Source: JANXQG01 sp963775975 (GTDB taxonomy: Bacteria > Planctomycetota > Planctomycetia > Pirellulales > Thermoguttaceae). Taken from it: a stretch of DNA of 64,000 bases. The stretch lies in contig CAVZKX010000003.1 in NCBI GenBank assembly GCA_963775975.1, forward strand, positions 1-64,000, read 5' to 3'. Position numbers and translations under genes: made by a program. A model generated the notes under the pieces. The model did not search any database. It saw only the letters and a list, made by a program, of their open reading frames with translations, and was not told where the DNA came from. Of the stretch, positions 55,743 to 64,000 are shown in pieces. Position 1 is the stretch's first letter. The number at the start of each line of letters is the position of its first letter.

Positions 55743-57501
55743 CGGCATGTCTCCCCTTCGGCGGGAACAACCCGGCCGGACGGCGCTGCAGGAAGATGAC
55801 AATCGCCACCAGGACGAGGACCTCTCCCCAAACGGCGCCAAACCAAGGCTCCAGGATCTTATCGAGCAAGCCCAAGCCCAGGCCGGCATAAAGTGTTCCT
55901 GCCAGTTCTCCCACGCCCCCGGTCACTACGACGAGGAACGACTCGACAATGTAATTTTGTCCCATGCCGGGCGATACACCGCCAATGACCGTCATGCCGT
56001 AGCCCGCGATCCCGGCAAGGCCCGCCCCTAGCGCGAAGGTGCAGCCATCGACCCACCGCGTGTTGACGCCGAGGGCGGCGGCCATTTCGCGGTTTTGCGT
56101 CGTCGCGCGAATCCGCAGCCCGAGCTTCGTGTAGTTCATCGTGAGATAGAACATCGTCACGCAGAACGCGCACAGCAGGACGACGAATGCGCGGCTGTAG
56201 GGCACGTCCATGTCCGGCATGACCTCGATGCTGCCCCGCAACCAGGTGGGCGCATTGACGCCGATGCTCTCGCCGAAGAGGTTCTGCACACTCTTGATCA
56301 GGATCCAACTGACCCCGAACGTGGCCAGCAGCGTTTCCAGCGGACGCCCGTAGAGGTGCCGCACGACGAGCAACTCGATCAAGTAGCCGCAGAAGCCGGC
56401 CACCAGGAACGACGCCGGCAGCGCGGCCACATAGTACCAGTTGAAATACTGCGCGGGCAGACACCTCACGAACAGCAGTTCCATGCTGTAGGTCGTAAAG
56501 GCGCCGATCATCATCAGTTCGCCGTGGGCCATGTTGATCACCCCCATCGTGCCGAAGGTGATCGCCAGTCCCAGCGCCATCAAGATCAAGATCGATGCCA
56601 GCGACAGCCCGTACTTGCCGCATTCAAAGACTGAAACCCAGTATTGATAGCGATCGATCTGGGCGATCGCTTGTTGATAGACGTTGCGGGCCGCCGCATC
56701 GGGCGATTTGCCGGCCTTCGCTTCCTTGTCCATTTGAACGAGGGCGTCCGTCAGCGCGCTGCGCCCGCGAGCGCTGTGAAGGAGGCCGAGATCGCGGGCG
56801 GCTTGCAAGCGGTCGACCGCCTCGCCTTGGTGGGGAATGCCTCCCGACAGGTGGATCAGGTCGACGCTCTCGCGGGCCGTGCGCCGGATTCGCGCCGAGG
56901 GATCGGTCTTGGCGATGTCGTCCAGCGCGGCGAGATTCTCCACTGCCGCGCGCTCGCCTGCCCGCTGGATCGCCAAAACCCGCTGCTCGAAGTCGTTGGA
57001 CCACAAGGCCAGCGATTGGGCGGCGTCGACGACCGCCTTTCGCTGGCTGCGCGGAAGTTCCACTTCCTTAAGATCACGAAGCGACACCACCACCGGTTTG
57101 CCATCCTGCGGCAACTGCTCAAGCGTAAGCGGATCGAGCAATGACGCGCGTTTGCCCTTGGCATCTGCTTCGGCCGGCTCGCTGATCACCGGCCGGCCGT
57201 TCCAAAGGTAGAGGCTTCCCTGCACATAGGAGTTCAAGAGGCCCGCAAGTCGGCCGTCGCGCGATTGGACCATTTCCCCGAGGGTCTTCTGCCGGACGTC
57301 GGCGTCGTTGTCAGCAAGCTGCATGATCAACCGGCGGATCTGCTCGTCGTTCACGGCAGCATCGCCGGCCGGCCCGGGGGCCGACGCGGCCGCGCGACTG
57401 TTTTCTACGGCCGTTGCAAACCACGACGCAACGATCACGACGACCGTCGCGCCAAGCAGAAGCGATGCCCGGCGGACTGCGCCGAACCGTTCTACGCGCA
57501 T
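55735..57501 (-). CDS. urtB: Urea ABC transporter permease UrtB
   Basis: 588 residues. Signal or anchor helix at the N-terminus (LLLGATVVVIVASWFATAV), then a helical HEAT-like periplasmic domain of about 270 residues (LRRLIMQLADNDADVRQKTLGEM-like, DIAKTDPSARIRRTARESV) that is known from UrtB but not from LivH. The permease domain is at about 300-580 (LILMALGLAITFGTMGVINMAHGELMMIGAFT, GVSWILIKSVQNLFGESIGV, TVIGGVSPGMGQNYIVESFLVVVTGGVGELAGTL). Start ATG 57501 with GGGAG about 10 bases upstream. It lies 138 bases after urtA. Confidence 0.93.
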   Translation of the reverse strand: MRVERFGAVRRASLLLGATVVVIVASWFATAVENSRAAASAPGPAGDAAVNDEQIRRLIMQLADNDADVRQKTLGEMVQSRDGRLAGLLNSYVQGSLYLWNGRPVISEPAEADAKGKRASLLDPLTLEQLPQDGKPVVVSLRDLKEVELPRSQRKAVVDAAQSLALWSNDFEQRVLAIQRAGERAAVENLAALDDIAKTDPSARIRRTARESVDLIHLSGGIPHQGEAVDRLQAARDLGLLHSARGRSALTDALVQMDKEAKAGKSPDAAARNVYQQAIAQIDRYQYWVSVFECGKYGLSLASILILMALGLAITFGTMGVINMAHGELMMIGAFTTYSMELLFVRCLPAQYFNWYYVAALPASFLVAGFCGYLIELLVVRHLYGRPLETLLATFGVSWILIKSVQNLFGESIGVNAPTWLRGSIEVMPDMDVPYSRAFVVLLCAFCVTMFYLTMNYTKLGLRIRATTQNREMAAALGVNTRWVDGCTFALGAGLAGIAGYGMTVIGGVSPGMGQNYIVESFLVVVTGGVGELAGTLYAGLGLGLLDKILEPWFGAVWGEVLVLVAIVIFLQRRPAGLFPPKGRHADV

Positions 57502-57639
57502 GATTTGACGCTCCCGTTTGCCGGATCAGCCGTTACGAAACAGTGCCAACCTGGGCCGGACTGCTGCACCAGGTTGGCATTGCAAAGGAACCTTTCCAGC
57601 ATCGAGCGGCCCGAACCACCCGAGAAGCCGAAAACGCGG

Positions 57640-58971
57640 CTACTTCTTCGGGCCGCCGGTGGGTGGAGGAACCTTGCCATCAGGGTGCAAGTATTTGCTG
57701 TACGAATCCGGCGCCACAAGACCGTCGGAACTATTGATGATCTTGAATTGTCCATCCTTGAGGATTTCGCCAACGAAGACGGGCTTCCACGTGTGTTGGT
57801 TCTTGGGGTCCATCTTCTTCTTGCCGCCCGGCGCGTCGAATTCTAATCCATAGACCGCCTCGCGGACCTTGTCGACGTCAAAGCTCTTGGCCTTCTCCGC
57901 GGCCGCCTTCCAGACGTAGACGCCAAAGTAGGCTGCCTCGATCGGATCGTCGGTGACGCGATCAGCGCCGCCGGGCAAATTGTGCGCCACGCAATAGTCC
58001 TTGAAGTCCTTGACCCACTTCTTGTTCTCGGGCGTGTCGATCGACATGAAGTAATTCCAACAGGCCAGGTGGCCCACCAACGGCGGCACGTCCATTGCCC
58101 GCAATTCGTCTTCAGCCACCGAGAAGGCCATGATCGGGCAGTCCGTCGAAGTCAGCCCCTGATTGGCGAACTCCTTGTAGAACGGCACGTTGCTGTCGCC
58201 GTTGATGGTCGACATCACACAAGCCTTGCCGCCCGCGGAGAACTTCTTTAGCTTGCCGACAATCGTCTGATAGTCCTGGTGATGGAAGGGCGTGTACTCC
58301 TCCGCAATGTTGGCGTCGGGCACTCCCTTGGCCAGCAGGAATGCCTTGAGCACCTTGTTGGCGGTCCGCGGAAAGACGTAGTCGGTGCCTAAGAGATAAA
58401 ACTTCTTGTAGCCCTCCTTCATCATGTATTCCGCGGCCGGAATCAACTGCTGGTTCGGCGCGGCGCCGGTATAGAATACGTTCAGCGACTGCTCTTCGCC
58501 CTCGTACTGCACGGGGTAGAACAGCAGTTGGTTGTATTCCTCGAACACCGGCAGCACCGACTTCCGGCTGACGGAAGTCCAGCAGCCGAACGTGACCGCC
58601 ACCTTCTCCTGGTTTATCAAGTACTTGGCCTTTTCGGCAAACGTCGGCCAGTCGCTCGCCGGGTCAACCACTACGGGCTCGATTTTCTTGCCCATTACGC
58701 CGCCCGCGGCGTTGATTTCCTCGACTGCCATCAAAACGGCATCGCGAAGGGAAATCTCGGAAATGGCCATCGTACCGGTGAGGGAGTGCAGGACACCGAT
58801 CTTAACGGTTCCCCCTTCCGCAGCCGCGGTCGTTTCCGGCTTGGAACCGGACGTAGACGATGGCCCTTTCCCGGAGCTTCCGGAACCCCCTGCTTTCTCC
58901 GGCTCGTTTCCGCAGCCCGCAATTAGCAAACCGAGACCGACTACACCCACCAATTGCACCAACTTCTTCAC
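57640..58971 (-). CDS. urtA: Urea ABC transporter substrate-binding lipoprotein UrtA
   Basis: 443 residues from GTG 58971, with GGGAGG about 6 bases upstream. Lipobox LLIAGC: lipoprotein signal peptide with the lipidated Cys at residue 20. A Gly/Ser-rich linker follows. The binding domain shows the UrtA pattern: VKIGVLHSLTGTMAISEISLRDAVLMAVEEINAAGG, VTFGCWTSVSRKSVLPVFEE, NQLLFYPVQYEGEEQS, YFMSIDTPENKKWV. It captures urea or short-chain amides and passes them to UrtB and UrtCD. First gene of the transporter operon. Confidence 0.95.
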   Translation of the reverse strand: MKKLVQLVGVVGLGLLIAGCGNEPEKAGGSGSSGKGPSSTSGSKPETTAAAEGGTVKIGVLHSLTGTMAISEISLRDAVLMAVEEINAAGGVMGKKIEPVVVDPASDWPTFAEKAKYLINQEKVAVTFGCWTSVSRKSVLPVFEEYNQLLFYPVQYEGEEQSLNVFYTGAAPNQQLIPAAEYMMKEGYKKFYLLGTDYVFPRTANKVLKAFLLAKGVPDANIAEEYTPFHHQDYQTIVGKLKKFSAGGKACVMSTINGDSNVPFYKEFANQGLTSTDCPIMAFSVAEDELRAMDVPPLVGHLACWNYFMSIDTPENKKWVKDFKDYCVAHNLPGGADRVTDDPIEAAYFGVYVWKAAAEKAKSFDVDKVREAVYGLEFDAPGGKKKMDPKNQHTWKPVFVGEILKDGQFKIINSSDGLVAPDSYSKYLHPDGKVPPPTGGPKK

Positions 58972-59439
58972 GTTATCCTCCCTTTCGCAAAAAGCGATAA
59001 AAAACTTACCGATGAGATACGATGGCGAACTTGTATCAAATTGAGCACCACGCTCTGTGTTTGAACGCTAGCGGCTACTCCAGAAACCTTCTGGCCGCCC
59101 GGCAGCAAATCTGAAGGCGAGTGATTTTGCTCAATTACGCTCGTTTGCGAGGAACGCAAATCGTATGCCGAAATCCTTGTGTCACTTGGACTTAAGTCGC
59201 AAGTCGTTTGCCTTTAACAATTTTGTTCTATCAAGAAAATCGTGCCGGTTCAAGCTCAGCTCGGTGAGTGCCAATATTCTAGGCAGACAATGCCATGACG
59301 GAAAGCACTCGGCGCAGCCGACTCTCGCTGTAGCGATCGGCAGAAGCGGGTTAGCAAGAAAAAGGTCTAGCCCCAGCATTTTGGCCGTCTTCCGTCGGCC
59401 AAAGCGCCAGGGCTAAACATCATTCACTCCCGGAATGAA
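58972..59439. other. Intergenic region upstream of urtA
   Basis: No gene is supported. It should contain the urtA promoter and the end of the porin transcript. TTTGGCC (59380-59386) and GGCCAAA (59397-59403) form a 7-base stem, but no T-run follows on the minus strand, so I do not call a terminator. Confidence 0.5.
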
Positions 59440-60822
59440 CTAGTACTGAAGTTGAATGCCGGCACGCACCAAATCGTAGGTGATGGCGCCTTCGGCGTTG
59501 CGCTGTTCCCAAGCCACCGTCGTGCGGGCATTGTAGCCGGAGATGATGTAGTTGACGCCGATGTCAACGCCCTCGAAGAATAGCGGTCCTGCGACGGACG
59601 ATTCCGTAGCGGCCGCCGCGCGGAAATCGCGGCCATAATACTGGTAGCGGGTGAACGGCTGCAGCCGGCCCGACATGCGGCCAATGCAGATATCCTGCGG
59701 CAACATGTAGCTGATCTGGACGTACTCAGAAGTGCCCTGGTTCGCGACTCCAAACGCGGCGGCCGGGCTCACGCCGACAAGGGCGGCATCGGCGGCAGTG
59801 ATGCCGTAGTTGTACTTGTAGAACGCGCCCTCTACGTCAAGTACGCCGCAATTGCCCAAGCGGTGCTCCCAAAGGAAATCGACGCTTTCGGCGGAGAAGT
59901 CCGACTGGGCGGTGGCGATGCCGCCGGCGTCGCGCTGGAACGCACCCGTGAGGCCGATGGCGAGAATTTCCTTTTGGCCGAAATAGCAGCTCTGCGTGTA
60001 GTAGCCAGGCTCGGGATCCAACAAGTTTACCGTAACGCGGCCGATCAGGAGGTAGTTGCCGTCGGCATTCGGATCGACGGGATCGCCCCCAGCATAGTAG
60101 CGGATTCCATTGAACAAGCCCATTTGCCACTTCAGCCTGCCGCCGCCGACCTGTCCCCAGTAAGCGACGCCGTCGTCGCGGCCGGCCAGAAGCGATGGAT
60201 AGTTCGACACGAACGGATAATCGTAGGGCGTTTGATAGAACGGGCCATCCAGGTTCGCGCGGTCGGTAGGCGGCAGGAAGCGGCCCATCCAGAAATTCAC
60301 GCGGTCGTTAAACTCGAATTGTGCGATGCCGTCCAGCAGAGCCACGTCCGTGACATTGTTCGGCGAAATGTAGTTGCCGCCGCCCGTGACCTCGGTGTTG
60401 AGCGTGCCCTTGACGAGTCCGCCGAAGGCGCTGCCGCTCAAATAAATTCGCATGTCGTCCGGGTTGAAGAAATTGAAATCGTTTGAAGTGCCCGCGGGGA
60501 AAAGGCCTGGGTTGCCGGCGTTTTGCTCCGAAAGAAAGTTCATGGAAGTCCGCATGCCGAACCCGGCCTTGACGGTTCCGTCCCACGGATTTGTGCCCGG
60601 ATCGCAACAATTGCAACAGTTGCCATTGCTGGGGTCGCCGTTGCAGCCGCAGCCGCAACCACTACCACAGCCGCCGCCACAAGGCGTCGGACTTCCGCCG
60701 CTTGCAACGGCGGTGTCTGTCAAAGCCAGATTGCCCGCGCCGAAGTCTTCCGCGCGAACGTTGGCCGACACCATAGTCAGCGCGGTGGCAACCAGTACAG
60801 TTATAATTGTCCGAGCTCTCAT
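59440..60822 (-). CDS. Porin-like outer-membrane beta-barrel protein with Cys-rich N-terminus
   Basis: 460 residues. Signal peptide (TIITVLVATALTMVSANVRA), then a short Cys/Gly cluster with 11 Cys (CGGGCGSGCGCGCNG, NCCNCCDP), then about 370 residues of alternating strands ending in an aromatic-type C-terminus (RAGIQLQY). Barrel-like features: FEFNDRVNFWMGRFLPPTDRAN, YYAGGDPVDPNADGNYLLIGRVT, RLQPFTRYQYYGRDF, GVNYIISGYNARTTVAWEQR. It resembles porins of the phosphate-selective OprO/OprP type, a guess from pattern only. The ribosome site GAGGAGGG precedes the ATG. Its place before urtA suggests a role in solute entry. Confidence 0.7.
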   Translation of the reverse strand: MRARTIITVLVATALTMVSANVRAEDFGAGNLALTDTAVASGGSPTPCGGGCGSGCGCGCNGDPSNGNCCNCCDPGTNPWDGTVKAGFGMRTSMNFLSEQNAGNPGLFPAGTSNDFNFFNPDDMRIYLSGSAFGGLVKGTLNTEVTGGGNYISPNNVTDVALLDGIAQFEFNDRVNFWMGRFLPPTDRANLDGPFYQTPYDYPFVSNYPSLLAGRDDGVAYWGQVGGGRLKWQMGLFNGIRYYAGGDPVDPNADGNYLLIGRVTVNLLDPEPGYYTQSCYFGQKEILAIGLTGAFQRDAGGIATAQSDFSAESVDFLWEHRLGNCGVLDVEGAFYKYNYGITAADAALVGVSPAAAFGVANQGTSEYVQISYMLPQDICIGRMSGRLQPFTRYQYYGRDFRAAAATESSVAGPLFFEGVDIGVNYIISGYNARTTVAWEQRNAEGAITYDLVRAGIQLQY

Positions 60823-61192
60823 TTGTTTCGCCCTCCTCGCATTTTTCGTGACTGGCCGATTAACCAGCGTTTTTCCTGTTGTCGCTTATCGTGAACGATC
60901 TCATACGACCTCTCACTCCAAAATAATCGTCCCAAGCGCCCCTTGCCACACAAAGTTATTGGCGAGGGCGGAGAATCTTACGGGATCGTTATGGTTGATC
61001 ACGCTTCTTGCCCAATCGGGATGCAACTGTCGCGCAAGAACTCGGCAGAGTGCGCGCAATTGATGTCTGCGCGGATTCCGGGTCGTGAAGATTGCCGATT
61101 GCGCAAACGTTGACGCCAGCAACGTGCCGGCGCGTGACAGTTGCCGGATTGCATCTCTTGCTGCAAAAGCTAGCGTTTCCCGAAGAACGAGC
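60823..61192. other. Intergenic region between the lipoprotein and porin genes
   Basis: A minus-strand frame without stop from about 61200 to 60913 (ARDAIRQLSRAGTLLASTF, NNFVWQGALGTIILE) has no clear start or family and overlaps the lipoprotein gene end. No other feature is seen. Confidence 0.4.
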
Positions 61193-62056
61193 TTATCGTT
61201 GCGGGACCGGTACGGCAGCCGACTGCGGGCTGTAGTTCGGCACTGTTGGAACTTGACCAGTGCCGAACGACTGCGGTGCATAGCTGGGCGGTTCGGTCGC
61301 GCCTGTGTAAACTGGCAACGGCACGCCTCCGGCCGGTACTTGGGAGGCAGCCAGCCCATTTGGCGAGTAAGAAGGCGGCATCGCACCCTGCGGAGGGCAA
61401 GCCATGCTAGGACTGCCATAGCCCTGTGGATAACCGGGCCATGTCGCTGAACGCGTTGGCGCTGGTGCCGCGCCGGCGTATGGCCCGTTGCTCGGCACGT
61501 TGTTCGGCGCCATCACGGGATAGCCGGGCGAGGTGTTCATGGGATAGCCGCCTGATTGACCAGGCCCTGTCGGCATGGGACCGCTGCCGATCGGCTGCCC
61601 GTTTCCAGGCGGCTGATCGCCCGGTGGCCCATACACGGGAATCACTTTCGTGACACCGTAGCCATTTGCCGACTGGTAAACCCAAAACCCGGTTGGAGCG
61701 CCAAGCCCAGCAACCGGAACCAAACCACATGGCGCTCCGCCTAAGCCTGCCGCGCCGTTTGCGTAGCCGGCAGGAGCACCGGAATAACCGACGTTGGGAG
61801 GATTTTGGGTGCCTGGGCTGGGACATGTCGGTGCCAAATGCGTATTCGCGGCTGCGGATGATTTGTTCTGCGCGCTACTGTCGTAGAGCGTAAGCCCCAT
61901 GTCCGAGGTATTATTGCGGTTGTAGGTCGCAGCCGCCGAAAAGGGCGACAGATTGGTGCTCGATGGAGAGGATATGTCGCCCCCGGAGGACTGGCAGCCA
62001 GCTAACGCCGGTATGACAGTGAATGCCAAGCAGAAATAAATTGGTCGCCTTCCCAA
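61193..62056 (-). CDS. Pro/Gly-rich lipoprotein of unknown function
   Basis: 287 residues from TTG 62056 (AGAGGT 8-10 bases upstream). Lipoprotein signal peptide with lipobox PALAGC (Cys at about residue 21). The rest is low-complexity, rich in Pro, Gly, Ser and Tyr (VYGPPGDQPPGNGQPIGSGP, GYPQGYGSPSMACPPQG), without a recognised domain. It is probably an exported, disordered envelope protein. It precedes the porin on the same strand. Confidence 0.65.
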   Translation of the reverse strand: MGRRPIYFCLAFTVIPALAGCQSSGGDISSPSSTNLSPFSAAATYNRNNTSDMGLTLYDSSAQNKSSAAANTHLAPTCPSPGTQNPPNVGYSGAPAGYANGAAGLGGAPCGLVPVAGLGAPTGFWVYQSANGYGVTKVIPVYGPPGDQPPGNGQPIGSGPMPTGPGQSGGYPMNTSPGYPVMAPNNVPSNGPYAGAAPAPTRSATWPGYPQGYGSPSMACPPQGAMPPSYSPNGLAASQVPAGGVPLPVYTGATEPPSYAPQSFGTGQVPTVPNYSPQSAAVPVPQR

Positions 62057-62963
62057 GTCACAAACCTCTTTTACTAGGGCTTTATCAAACCTTGATTTTC
62101 GGGTTGGGCAGTCCTGACATGTCGTGAATTACAGGCCAATTGGGTGAGGCGTGCCAAATTTTTCAGTTTGACGGAGCACTATCGCGTCGGCACCATCGGA
62201 AGAATAAGCAAACCGCGCATATTCATCATTGTTTTCGGCTCGCCACCGCAAGCTAGGCCACAAAATCATGGTCTTCACCTGATAGAGACACGCATGATCA
62301 TAGCCGGTAAAGGAAACAACCTGATCGCGGCCGGCCTCGGCCAGGACAAGGTTCAGCGCGGCAATGGCACGAACATCCTGATCGACGGCAGCGTCAAGCT
62401 GGCAAGCAGCACTGATTCGCTGCGTCAGATGGCGTCGATTTGGAGAAGCGGCAATCACTTGCTTGGGCCAACGTGTACTATGGTTTTTCCTTTTGGATCT
62501 CCTGACTTTCTCAGGAAGTGCTTGCTTTCCTTCGAGTCCTGAAATACCACGACTGTCGGTCTTCCGGGAACGATCGCGACCTGCAACCCGGTTAAACTGC
62601 GTCGGTCACATAAACCGAAGGAAGCAAACTCCGATCCCGTTGGCAAATGACTTCAGTGTGTCCAACCGACACGTGGTAAATTGCAAAACGCGGAGCAATT
62701 GCGGCCGCAGGAGGAGGGATTTCCGCCGCCTACGCGAGCTGCCAGCTCGGATTCCTTGCGGAAACATCCGTGGTTTGAATTGCGGCAAATTTTTGCGAAC
62801 GCCAAACCACCACTGGGCACTTAATACGAATTCTTGTTTGATCCTGCCGGGTCCATTTTTCGTAAGTGCTTGCGGGGCAACAGTTAAGCAATGCTAGCAA
62901 CGCGCAGTTTGAAACGAGAATCCGTATAATATCCAACATGTTGCTCGCCGGGGACGAGTCTAA
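62057..62963. other. Region with gene fragments and the right direct repeat
   Basis: A minus-strand frame at 62129-62458 (VVSFTGYDHACLYQVKTMIL, DGADAIVLRQTEKFGT) looks protein-like but has no clear start or family; it may be a fragment of a lost gene. The direct repeat lies at 62603-62669. The rest, up to the HDOD gene end at 62964, holds nothing I can support. Confidence 0.4.
62603..62669. repeat. Direct repeat, right copy (candidate attachment site)
   Basis: 67 bases, the same orientation as 45991-46058 and apparently identical except for one A fewer in the CATAAA run. The flanks differ on both sides after a few bases, so the repeat is discrete. Confidence 0.9.
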
Positions 62964-64000
62964 TCACATGGGAAAACCCCGTTTGCAGTCCATCTCGCGC
63001 CAATGGCAGGCTCCAGGTTCGCTAGGCCAAATGCGAAAAAGCCGAACCGACCAATTCTTTGCGCGATTGGTGGCGTGCGCAGCTTTCCAGCAGGCGGAAC
63101 GGAGATGATCATAGCTGGTGGGCAAGGCAATCGTTCGCCCGTACTCGCCATACTTTGTCGCGTGTTCCACGTCGGTGACGATCAAGAGCCGCTCGTGCGA
63201 CGCGTGTCCCGTGGCCGCTGCCAATCGGTGCGGCGGTGTGCCGATACAGTTAACGAGGACGGGTTCGTCGCCGAAGCCCAGCTCGTCCTCTGCGCAGGCA
63301 ACCGGCTCGATCCCCATTGAGGGGAGCATCTTTTCTACAAAGTCGAACGGTACGCCCGAGAGGTCGCAATAGGCAAGCTGTCGCGTCGATGCAGGTAACT
63401 GAATAGCCCTTTCTCGGGTGGCCGGTTCCGCATGGAATGTCGCGAGCAGCTCCACATCCTCGTGGGTCCGCTCGATGATCTCCGACAAGGATGCGATGCC
63501 CAGTTTCGTGATCGTGGCGACTGCCGGAAGGTCCACCAAATCCCACGGCTCCCAACGTCCCACGGCGAGTTTACCGACGACGATAGCGAGTCTGACGAGT
63601 TCCGCCTTGGTGCGCGCCGGTTCCAGCAATTTGGCCACGGCCGTGCTGTCTTCAAGCAACTTAAGGGGACGTTGCACATCGGCAGGCACATTCCAGGTCG
63701 CCAACAAGCGGGCGAGTACCTCGGAATGGCTCAACGGAAAGACGCTACGTTCTTGGTCTCGGAGGGCTTCGCTAGTGTCGCGGCAGTGCTTTACCATCGT
63801 CTCGTACCGACTTGGAAACAATGTTCCCATAACGATTCGACCGAGGGGGTGCATAATGGCACTCAGCAACAAGCCCTCTTCCAACTTCTGATGTCCGCCT
63901 TGTTCGATGAGCATTTCCACGGCCAGACCCGCAGCCATGCTCTGCTTCCACACAAGTCCAATGTCCATCCATGGGACCATGCCGGGGGTCAATGCGGCAA
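62964..64000 (-). CDS. HDOD domain signalling protein (5' end outside the window)
   Basis: At least 342 residues; the frame is still open at the window edge, so the N-terminus is missing. The HDOD domain (a degenerate HD-type phosphohydrolase fold) is seen in LVWKQSMAAGLAVEML, LEEGLLLSAIMHPLGRIVMGTLFP and SHSEVLARLLATWNVP. The C-terminal 100 residues (PVLVNCIGTPPHRLAAA, ERLLIVTDVEHATKYGEYG, IALPTSYDHLRSA) resemble a degenerate receiver domain. HDOD proteins act as signalling scaffolds; no partner is visible here. Confidence 0.75.
   Translation of the reverse strand, partial: AALTPGMVPWMDIGLVWKQSMAAGLAVEMLIEQGGHQKLEEGLLLSAIMHPLGRIVMGTLFPSRYETMVKHCRDTSEALRDQERSVFPLSHSEVLARLLATWNVPADVQRPLKLLEDSTAVAKLLEPARTKAELVRLAIVVGKLAVGRWEPWDLVDLPAVATITKLGIASLSEIIERTHEDVELLATFHAEPATRERAIQLPASTRQLAYCDLSGVPFDFVEKMLPSMGIEPVACAEDELGFGDEPVLVNCIGTPPHRLAAATGHASHERLLIVTDVEHATKYGEYGRTIALPTSYDHLRSACWKAAHATNRAKNWSVRLFRIWPSEPGACHWREMDCKRGFPM

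Noticed and set aside
53511..55889. Start of urtCD at 55889
   Set aside because: The extra 49 residues are an antisense-like, Arg/Ser/Trp-rich stretch overlapping urtB; GGGGAG points to ATG 55742.
59380..59403. Stem-loop as transcription terminator after the porin gene
   Set aside because: Seven-base stem but no following T-run on the coding strand.
60913..61200. Minus-strand frame between the lipoprotein and porin genes
   Set aside because: No start codon with a ribosome site and no recognisable domain.

Overview
Organism. The window looks like a chromosomal piece of a planctomycete, probably of the Pirellulales type. Supporting signs are very large secreted proteins built of autotransporter-associated beta-strand repeats with PEP-CTERM tails, an LEPR-XLL-type export signal, delta-60 repeats, FecR-LamG fusions, a Ser/Thr kinase-FGE-TPR fusion paired with an ECF sigma factor, and a urea import/urease cluster without ureE. 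No rRNA, tRNA or CRISPR array was recognised. The species call is inference.

Layout. 1-2588: a decayed IS66-family element whose left end lies at the window edge. 2589-16.4 kb: two PEP-CTERM surface proteins (one with an embedded SGNH hydrolase, one of about 2450 residues split by frameshifts), a FecR-LamG protein split by a frameshift, and an ECF sigma factor overlapping it by ATGA. 16930-19523: an intact IS66-family element with an 8-bp target duplication, inserted in a paralogous copy of the DNA at 2630-2960. 19.6-28 kb: another giant PEP-CTERM protein (about 1885 residues, three frameshifts), a delta-60 LEPR-XLL protein and a small PEP-CTERM protein. 28.1-31.9 kb: Ser/Thr kinase-FGE-TPR protein and its ECF sigma factor. 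32.4-36.5 kb: a decayed patch with phage-like methyltransferases and an aldo/keto reductase gene cut by an IS110-family remnant.

37.2-45.7 kb (+ strand): a stress cluster. It holds egtB-egtD (ergothioneine), a MOSC-ferredoxin reductase gene with two frameshifts, a peroxiredoxin-like gene, an osmoprotectant ABC transporter with fused binding protein and permease, and a flavoprotein disulfide reductase. 46-62.7 kb: a urea-utilisation block. It has a tyrosine recombinase, ureF-ureG (+), and convergent to them urtA-urtB-urtCD-urtE-ureD-ureAB-ureC (-), then a porin-like protein and a proline/glycine-rich lipoprotein. A 67-68 bp direct repeat lies on each side of this block, one copy 48 bp from the recombinase gene, so it may be an integrated island. 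63-64 kb: an HDOD protein running off the window.

How the genes work together. UrtA-E would import urea, the porin-like protein may pass solutes through the outer membrane, and UreABC with UreD, UreF and a His-rich UreG would hydrolyse urea. The ECF/FecR pair is placed to control the giant surface proteins downstream.

Caution. Single-base frameshifts occur in many otherwise well-conserved genes (ureC, ureAB, MOSC-reductase, FecR, the giant genes, IS66 copy 1). The pattern fits residual indel errors in the assembly at least as well as true gene decay.
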